Assembly: GCA_964475955.1 (NCBI GenBank)
Contig: CAYYZY010000152.1
Span: 1 to 19,337, forward strand
DNA from: DATKZH01 sp964475955
Lineage (GTDB): Bacteria > Planctomycetota > Planctomycetia > Pirellulales > Thermoguttaceae
Length of the DNA stretch: 19,337 nucleotides
Reading direction: 5' to 3'
The notes below the pieces were generated by a model. That model had not been told where the DNA came from, searched no databases, and was given only the letters and a program-made list of their open reading frames with translations. A program made the translations under genes and the position numbers. Of this stretch, positions 14,981 through 19,337 are shown one piece after another; the stretch's first letter is position 1, and each line of letters starts with the position of its first letter.

Positions 14981-15160
14981 CTAGGGATTGGCCGGGGGCT
15001 TCGCAGCCGGTCCGCCTGGCGGCGTTTCCGAAGGCATCTGCACCTGGGAAGGATCCGCGGCGGTGTCCCGGAACTCTGGGTTGTCTTCGGGGTCGCTTCC
15101 GCAGCCCAACGTTCCGATCGCGACGAACAACACGCAAAACCATGCCAGAACAACTCGCAT
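14981..15160 (-). CDS. Small predicted lipoprotein, copy A
   Basis: A 59-residue protein with a hydrophobic leader (VVLAWFCVLFVAIGTLG, 3-19) ending in a lipobox-like TLGC, so Cys20 is probably lipidated; the -3 Thr is unusual. The short mature part begins CGSDPEDNPEF and ends in a Pro/Ala-rich tail. It belongs to no family I recognise. The start at 15160 has AAAGG 7 nt upstream. It begins 13 nt after the DUF1559 stop codon, and the same pairing and spacing occur in copy B (17496-17681), where the first half of the mature part (GSDPEDNPEF, DTAADPS) is nearly identical. This suggests a co-translated partner of the pseudopilin-like protein, possibly anchoring it in the envelope. Confidence 0.78.
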   Translation of the reverse strand: MRVVLAWFCVLFVAIGTLGCGSDPEDNPEFRDTAADPSQVQMPSETPPGGPAAKPPANP

Positions 15161-15173
15161 CGTACTACCTTTC

Positions 15174-16229
15174 TTAGAACTGCGACTCCATCGTATTGCC
15201 GTCGCCAATGGAGTTGAGCTTCATCCAAGTGCCAAAGGCCATCGATTCGGACAAGAAGCGTACGCTCCCGTCCGCGAGGGTTATCTGCATCCCGCCCGGG
15301 TGGAGGCTGCCACAGCCGTGGTGGGACTCACTATTGAAGCCACGGAAGATCATGTAGACGGGCGGGCACGGGTGGGGGTTGGTGCGAAACCACTGACCCC
15401 CGGAGCGGCTTGTGCCATCGGGGTTGAGGATGCCGCTACCCGCTTCGTTTCCACCCCAGCCGGCATAACCGCAAGCAAGAAACGCGGGGGCATAGATAAA
15501 CACGCCCTTGTATCTCTTCTTGCCCGTCCCGATGCTCCACATGGGGCCGCCATAGAACCCCGCGGCGTTCGACTCCGCGACCATGGCGGTGTTGGACGTG
15601 CCATCCGTAATGTCTCGGATCTTGCACGTGAACAGGTTCGTAAAGACCCCCAACATATCTCCAGTCGACGTAAAACCGTCAGAAAATCCTGGGTAGGGCG
15701 AAGTGGTCCCGGCTCCGTTCCAGGGACTCCAGTTGCCGATCGGCCCCACCGCGCCGGGGTGCCAATGATAGCCTTCGTTGGCGATGTAGTTGGTCACCGC
15801 CATGTCATGCGACTCGCTGGGGTTGCGGAGATCGGGATCCGTGGGACATCGAAGCGTATCCACGGCCGTTCCTACGACTGCTTGCCCCCACGCGGGTTCG
15901 GTGAAGTCGACCGAGTCGTACAAGGGCTGCTGTTCCATGAAAGGCAAGAGCATGGTGAGCCAAGTGTGATGAGCGGGTCTCACGCCCCCCGCAGTGCCGG
16001 ACGGGGGCAGCCCGTCCCAAATCGCCTGCGGCATGAACGACTTGAAAGCGTCGTGGTAGTTGTGCAGCGCGAGGCCGACTTGCTTCATGTTGTTCGCGCA
16101 CTGCGACCGGCGCGCCGCCTCCCGCGCGGCCTGCACCGCGGGTAGCAGAAGAGCGATGAGGATGCCGATAATCGCAATCACCACCAAGAGCTCAACCAAA
16201 GTAAAACCACGTCGACGAAACGTTTGCAT
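15174..16229 (-). CDS. DUF1559 pseudopilin-like (H-X9-DG family) protein, copy A
   Basis: A 351-residue protein of the DUF1559 family. The N-terminus is a class III prepilin signal: basic MQTFRRRG, then the cleavage and methylation motif FTLVELLVV with the +5 Glu, a long hydrophobic helix and LLPAVQAAREAARRSQC. The globular part includes LALHNYHD (53-60), MLLPFMEQQPLYDSVD, DITDGTSNTAMVAESN, and the C-terminal LHPGGMQITLADGSVRFL box that names the family (H-x-GG ... DGS). It is probably processed by a prepilin peptidase and sits in a type II/IV-pilus-like or other envelope structure. The start at 16229 has GGGAGGG 7 nt upstream. It is about 83 percent identical by eye to copy B at 17695-18747 and pairs with the small lipoprotein 13 nt downstream. 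Confidence 0.92.
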   Translation of the reverse strand: MQTFRRRGFTLVELLVVIAIIGILIALLLPAVQAAREAARRSQCANNMKQVGLALHNYHDAFKSFMPQAIWDGLPPSGTAGGVRPAHHTWLTMLLPFMEQQPLYDSVDFTEPAWGQAVVGTAVDTLRCPTDPDLRNPSESHDMAVTNYIANEGYHWHPGAVGPIGNWSPWNGAGTTSPYPGFSDGFTSTGDMLGVFTNLFTCKIRDITDGTSNTAMVAESNAAGFYGGPMWSIGTGKKRYKGVFIYAPAFLACGYAGWGGNEAGSGILNPDGTSRSGGQWFRTNPHPCPPVYMIFRGFNSESHHGCGSLHPGGMQITLADGSVRFLSESMAFGTWMKLNSIGDGNTMESQF

Positions 16230-16645
16230 GAGACACCCTCCCAGAAAGTGGGCAAGCAAGAGAAAAACGGAAACACGACCGACAAGGGCCTTTTCTGGGG
16301 TACAAAACCCCGTTCCGCTCGCAGCCTTCGAAATCCGACCCGTCCTTAATTTAGCAAGAGCCGACGTGGCGTGCAACATTTTGTCGCGGTGCCGACCGCA
16401 AAAGAGGCGAAAGGGCGCCGTCTCGGCCGTGTGCGCTCCGGCCGGTGCGCCTTCGCGCCCCGTCGGGGACAAGCACGGACCGCCACGCCGGCAAGACAAC
16501 CTAAGTCATTGCCGCACAAGCGTTTAAGCTCTTTTGCGCGGGCGAACGCGGCGGTGCGTCGCCGGATCGGGCACACTGCCCCCTCCGCCGAAGGGGTGCT
16601 GGACGGAGCCGACTCGCGGTGCGGCCCACGGATCTGCCAGGACGC
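16230..16645. other. Spacer upstream of DUF1559 copy A, duplicated
   Basis: There is no gene here. It matches the spacer 18748-19188 in scattered blocks (for example AAGTCATTGCC and CTCCCCTAAC near its end), which shows it belongs to the duplicated unit. A short hairpin GGGGT-ACAAA-ACCCC (16297-16311) lies between the promoter candidate and the gene. Confidence 0.6.
16348..16376 (-). promoter_or_regulatory. Possible sigma-70-type promoter of DUF1559 copy A
   Basis: On the minus strand TTGCAC (16376-16371) is followed after 17 nt by TAAATT (16353-16348). This is an AT-rich island in a GC-rich spacer, about 120 nt before the start codon. The fit to TTGACA/TATAAT is partial (three and four of six). 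Confidence 0.35.
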
Positions 16646-16795
16646 CTCACACGACTCCCCTAACCCAATCCCGCGGCTTTGCTTCCTCTTCTCTGCGTTC
16701 TTGCGGGCGGCGGCGCCGCCGTGGTTCCCGCCGAGTCGCGGCGGTATGGTGGCGGGCGGCTTCGGAGGGGGAGGCCGGGGAGCGAAAAGCGGGTG
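16646..16795 (-). pseudogene. Decayed copy of the C-terminal tail of the edge gene
   Basis: The minus strand reads PPPPKPPATIPP, RLGGNHGGAAARKN and AEKRKQSRGIGL, which lines up with APPPKPKPPAAKPPRPGGN, HDGTAARKKKRSRGKR at 19189-19337. The stop has been lost (the TAG is now TTAGGG, out of frame) and the Lys run is broken. It marks the left end of duplicated unit A. Confidence 0.65.
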
Positions 16796-16822
16796 TCCGG
16801 CGATTCGGGCTGGGCCGATTTA

Positions 16823-16952
16823 CCCAAGCTCATTCGCGCACCGCGAACGGCGCGCGATCTCGCGCGCAGTCTGCAGCGCCGGCAGGACTACCGCAATGAG
16901 CGCCGATGCTACTGGCGGGGGCCGCGAGTGTGCCGCACGGGCGCCGAACGGC
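16823..16952 (-). pseudogene. Decayed prepilin/DUF1559 N-terminus (third copy)
   Basis: The minus strand reads VRRPCGTLAAPPVASA, LIAVVLPALQTAREIARR and SRCANELG, then a stop. This matches VRRGFTLVELLVV, LIALLLPAVQAAREAARR and SQCANNMKQVG of the two intact genes. The conserved FTLVE motif is destroyed, there is no start codon, and everything after the N-terminal helix is missing. It lies between the mnmE relic and the tail relic, which suggests a third, mostly deleted unit. Confidence 0.7.
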
Positions 16953-17103
16953 CTTTCGTTATGCGAGAAGGCACAAGGCCAGACATCGCATCGTCAACGC
17001 GGACCCGCGCACGACCACCAAACTGCGTCGATCAGTCGAAGAATGGCAGGACGGAACGCGCCGCCCCGCCAAGGAAGGCTGGTCTCTCCGTGTTGCTCGC
17101 CGG

Positions 17104-17365
17104 CTACGGCCAGTTCGTCCAGGTGGATGAAGGGGAGGTCTTCGTCGGGGAAGTCGAAGTCGGCCTTGACGTGCGCCAGAAGCCTCAGCAGGCGCTTGGC
17201 GCAGATCGTGCAGCGGACCGGCCAGTCAAACCAGTGTCAACGTCGATTGTTCGGCGGTCGGCCCCGTCGACCACCGCCTTGGCCTGCGTCAGGTCGAGCC
17301 GTCCCGAGAGGAAGGCGCACAAGCTGAATGCCTCGGCCAGGCGCGCGCCGGACGCATACGCCGCC
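17104..17365 (-). pseudogene. mnmE fragment, frameshifted
   Basis: The minus strand reads SGARLAEAFSLCAFLSGRL then DLTQAKAVVDGADRR, matching MnmE residues 110-143. After a frameshift it reads RLLRLLAHVKADFDFPDEDL then PFIHLDEL, matching residues 171-198 (DFPDEDLPFIDRDEL). An internal TGA and at least one indel break the frame, and the start, the G domain and the CIGK box are absent. DNA similarity to 14108-14375 is obvious, for example GATGAAGGGGAGGTCTTCGT in both. The stretch 16953-17103 shows nothing recognisable and probably holds the duplication junction. Confidence 0.85.
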
Positions 17366-17495
17366 AAGCACGCGGGCAAGCGCTTCTCATTGCGAAGCGC
17401 AGCCCGCGATGCTAGCGGTCAAACCTACACTACGGCGAGCGACGCCGTGCCGCTTTCAAACAAAAAGCCGGAGTCTCGTGGCGCCGAAAGCGGGT

Positions 17496-17681
17496 CTAGG
17501 GATTCGTTGGGGCCGTTGGCGGGGCCTTCTCGCCTGGCAAGGTCGTCGCAGAAGGATTCTCCACTAACGACGGGTCCGCGGCGGTATCCTGGAATTCGGG
17601 GTTGTCCTCCGGGTCGCTTCCGCACCCCAGCGTTCCAAGCGTAAGAAACAGGACGCACAGCCATGTCAGAACAAGTCGCAT
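17496..17681 (-). CDS. Small predicted lipoprotein, copy B
   Basis: A 61-residue paralogue of copy A. The hydrophobic leader (LVLTWLCVLFLTLGTLG) ends in the same TLGC, and the mature part starts CGSDPEDNPEFQDTAADPS and ends in a Pro/Thr-rich tail. Conservation is high through DTAADPS and low afterwards, as expected if only the N-terminal half is under selection. It starts 13 nt after the stop of DUF1559 copy B, with GAAGGGA as ribosome site. Its function is unknown. The 130 nt downstream (17366-17495) is a shortened remnant of the spacer before mnmE. Confidence 0.76.
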   Translation of the reverse strand: MRLVLTWLCVLFLTLGTLGCGSDPEDNPEFQDTAADPSLVENPSATTLPGEKAPPTAPTNP

Positions 17682-17694
17682 CGTACGTTCCCTT

Positions 17695-18747
17695 CTAGAA
17701 CTGCGCCATCGTATTGCCGTCACCAATCGAGTTGAGCTTCATCCACGTGCCAAAGCTCATCGATTCAGAAAGGAAACGCGTGCTGCCGTCGGCAAGGGTG
17801 ATCTGCATCCCCCCCGGATGAAGACTGCCGCAGCCGTGGTACGATTCGCTGTTGAAGCCGCGATAGATCATGTAGACGGGCGGAACCACCTCCGGATTGC
17901 TTCGGAAGGGCGTGCCATTAACGGCTGGGGTTCCGTCCGGCCAGAGAATCCCACTACCACTTTCGCCTCCGCCCCACCCGTTACGACCGCACGCAACAAA
18001 CGCGGGGGCGCACACGAACGCGCCCTTGTACCTCTTCTTGCCCGTCCCGATGGTCCATGCAGGACCGCCGTAGAACCCCGCGGCGTTCGACTCGGCGATC
18101 ATGGCCACGTTGGAAGTGCCGTCCGTGATGTCCCGGATGCTGCACGTGAACAGGTTGGTAAACACACCCAGCATGTCGCCGGTCGTGGTATAGCCATCGG
18201 AAAAGGTGCGGTCCGGCGAACCACCTCCGGCTCCATTCCAGGGAGCCCAATCGCCGATCGGGCCGACGGCACCCGGGTGCCAATGATATCCTTCGTTGGC
18301 AACGTAGTTCGTCACGGCCATGTCGTGCGAGGTGCTGGGTTCACGGAGATCGGGATCGGAGGGACATCGAATCGTCTCCACGGCCGTCCCTACAACCGGC
18401 TGCCCCCACGCGGGCAGAGTGAAGTCGACCGAGTCGTACAGAGGCTGCTGTTCCATGAACGGCAGGATCATCGTCAACCACGTGTGGTTACGGGCCGTCA
18501 CGCCCCCCGCCGTACCCGACGGAGGATTCCCATCCCAAATCGCTTGCGGGCAAAACGATTTGAAGGTGTCGTGATAATTGTGCAGCGCCAATCCGACTTG
18601 CTTCATGTTGTTGGCGCATTGTGAGCGACGTGCGGCTTCGCGAGCCGCCTGCACTGCCGGGAGGAGCAACGCAATCAGAATTCCAATGATTGCGATTACT
18701 ACAAGCAGCTCCACCAGGGTGAAGCCGCGGCGGACTGAGCTTCGCAT
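17695..18747 (-). CDS. DUF1559 pseudopilin-like (H-X9-DG family) protein, copy B
   Basis: A 350-residue paralogue of copy A with the same parts: basic MRSSVRRG, FTLVELLVV prepilin motif, transmembrane helix and LLPAVQAAREAARR, the WLTMILPFMEQQPLYDSVD segment, DITDGTSNVAMIAESN and the final LHPGGMQITLADGSTRFL box. Differences from copy A cluster in a few surface-like stretches (after GGV near residue 83, after WNGAG near 175 and after PDGT near 278), while the core is nearly unchanged, so both copies look functional. The start at 18747 has GGAGG 7 nt upstream. It is probably exported, cleaved by a prepilin peptidase and anchored by its helix. The lipoprotein gene follows after 13 nt. Confidence 0.92.
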   Translation of the reverse strand: MRSSVRRGFTLVELLVVIAIIGILIALLLPAVQAAREAARRSQCANNMKQVGLALHNYHDTFKSFCPQAIWDGNPPSGTAGGVTARNHTWLTMILPFMEQQPLYDSVDFTLPAWGQPVVGTAVETIRCPSDPDLREPSTSHDMAVTNYVANEGYHWHPGAVGPIGDWAPWNGAGGGSPDRTFSDGYTTTGDMLGVFTNLFTCSIRDITDGTSNVAMIAESNAAGFYGGPAWTIGTGKKRYKGAFVCAPAFVACGRNGWGGGESGSGILWPDGTPAVNGTPFRSNPEVVPPVYMIYRGFNSESYHGCGSLHPGGMQITLADGSTRFLSESMSFGTWMKLNSIGDGNTMAQF

Positions 18748-19188
18748 GACGTGTCCTCCGGGGGGGCAAAAAAGAAGAATAGGTAGACCCGTAACGACGA
18801 ACAGTCCCCCCCTCGGAAACAAGGCTGCCCCAACCGCACGCTCGGCGGGGAAACCCACCATTATTATTGCCAGAATAGCTGAATGCTACGGCAACCGCAA
18901 GGGATTGGCCGTTCGCCCAGCCAACGAGAACGCGCGCCGTCCCCGCCGTGCGAGGCCCCGACGGCGCGACTTCGCCACTCCCTGGAGACCAGCATGGACC
19001 GGCAGGCTGGGTAGACGACCCAAGTCATTGCCAGGCAGGCGTTTGCGCCTTCTTGTGCAAGCCAAAGCAACCGCGGCGGCGTCGGATAGCGTGTGTGCCC
19101 TTTCGCCGACGCACTGGGCTGCGCGGGGCCCACGTGCCGTGCGGCGCCGGCTTCGGATCGATCCGCCGGCACGCCTGCGACGTCTCCC
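18748..19188. other. Spacer between the edge gene and DUF1559 copy B
   Basis: No gene is visible in these 441 nt. Blocks of it match 16230-16645 upstream of DUF1559 copy A. It holds the promoter candidate at 18872-18900 near an AT-rich patch (ATTATTATTG). Confidence 0.6.
18872..18900 (-). promoter_or_regulatory. Possible sigma-70-type promoter of DUF1559 copy B
   Basis: On the minus strand TTGCGG (18900-18895) and TATTCT (18877-18872) are 17 nt apart, about 125 nt before the start codon. Position and spacing resemble the candidate at copy A, though the hexamers are only partly conserved. Confidence 0.3.
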
Positions 19189-19337
19189 CTAACGCTTGCC
19201 GCGGCTTCGCTTCTTCTTGCGGGCCGCGGTGCCGTCGTGGTTGCCGCCGGGGCGGGGGGGTTTGGCGGCGGGCGGCTTCGGCTTGGGAGGCGGGGCCTTC
19301 CCCGACTTGTCGCCCCCGCCGGCGGCCGACGGCGCCA
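19189..19337 (-). CDS. C-terminal tail of an unrecognised protein, 5' end outside window
   Basis: The last 48 codons of a minus-strand gene ending at a TAG (19191-19189). The tail is low-complexity and disordered: APSAAGGGDKSGKAPPPKP, then Pro/Ala/Lys repeats, GGNHDGTAA and a basic end RKKKRSRGKR. No domain can be named. A basic tail upstream of mnmE would be consistent with the common bacterial order yidC-jag-mnmE, since YidC proteins often end in Lys/Arg-rich tails, but this is only a guess from position. A relic of the same tail lies at 16646-16795. Confidence 0.65.
   Translation of the reverse strand, partial: APSAAGGGDKSGKAPPPKPKPPAAKPPRPGGNHDGTAARKKKRSRGKR

Larger units (their letters stand above)
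14981..16795 (-). repeat. Tandem duplicated segment, unit A
   Basis: This segment aligns, in the same order and strand, with 17496-19337. It holds the lipoprotein gene, the DUF1559 gene, a spacer of about 420 nt with matching blocks (AAGTCATTGCC at about 16503 and 19021) and the decayed tail of the edge gene. The offset between matching points stays near 2.52 kb. The duplicated block also reaches into mnmE, but in unit B that part is shortened by about 470 bp. Confidence 0.8.
17496..19337 (-). repeat. Tandem duplicated segment, unit B
   Basis: This is the partner of unit A (14981-16795): the same order of lipoprotein, DUF1559 gene, spacer and tail of the edge gene, in the same orientation. 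In this unit the edge gene's end is intact and the mnmE end is decayed. In unit A it is the other way round, which is what a tandem duplication between two essential or retained genes should leave. Confidence 0.8.

Noticed and set aside
14988..16145. 385-residue plus-strand frame opposite DUF1559 copy A (and a similar one at 17602-18624)
   Set aside because: The two frames resemble each other only because the genes on the other strand are paralogues; there are no domain signals.
16906..17130. 74-residue plus-strand frame in the gap between the two units
   Set aside because: It overlaps the relics on the other strand, has no ribosome site or known motif, and is short enough to be chance.

Overview
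The window looks like chromosomal DNA of a planctomycete, probably of the Pirellulales type. The evidence is high GC content with strong third-position GC (which also produces long antisense shadow frames), two DUF1559 pseudopilin-like proteins (a family hugely expanded in Planctomycetes), a set of secreted Gfo/Idh/MocA-, ThuA-, SUMF1- and SGNH-type genes typical of that phylum, and spacers full of imperfect inverted repeats. No rRNA, tRNA, CRISPR array, phage genes or transposase was seen.

Left part (1-1462, minus strand): the 5' part of an exported C45-type (acyltransferase/NTN hydrolase) protein and mobA, a molybdenum cofactor nucleotidyltransferase. Middle part (1730-12495, all plus strand): a Gfo/Idh/MocA oxidoreductase, a CtBP-like D-2-hydroxyacid dehydrogenase, a class III aminotransferase, an exported ThuA-like protein, an exported SUMF1-domain protein without the FGE cysteines, a large secreted glycoside-hydrolase-like protein with a discoidin-like domain, and a secreted M23-like/PKD/golvesin-like protein. 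The first three could handle an oxidised or aminated sugar or hydroxy acid inside the cell, and the last four look like envelope or extracellular carbohydrate functions. The large spacers each contain a different inverted-repeat family. The SUMF1 and glycoside-hydrolase genes are 22 nt apart and are probably co-transcribed.

Right part (12538-19337, minus strand): an exported SGNH hydrolase, mnmE (tRNA U34 modification GTPase), then two copies of a module consisting of a DUF1559 pseudopilin-like gene followed 13 nt later by a ~60-residue lipoprotein gene, and finally the Lys/Pro-rich C-terminus of an unrecognised protein at the window edge. The 1.27 kb between the two modules is not random. 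It contains a decayed piece of mnmE, a decayed prepilin/DUF1559 N-terminus and a decayed copy of the C-terminal tail of the edge gene, all on the same strand. The simplest reading is that the segment (tail of edge gene - DUF1559 - lipoprotein - start of mnmE) was duplicated in tandem, possibly twice, that the pseudopilin/lipoprotein pairs were kept, and that the passenger gene ends decayed. This is the most interesting signal in the window, because it captures a mechanism by which the DUF1559 family multiplies.
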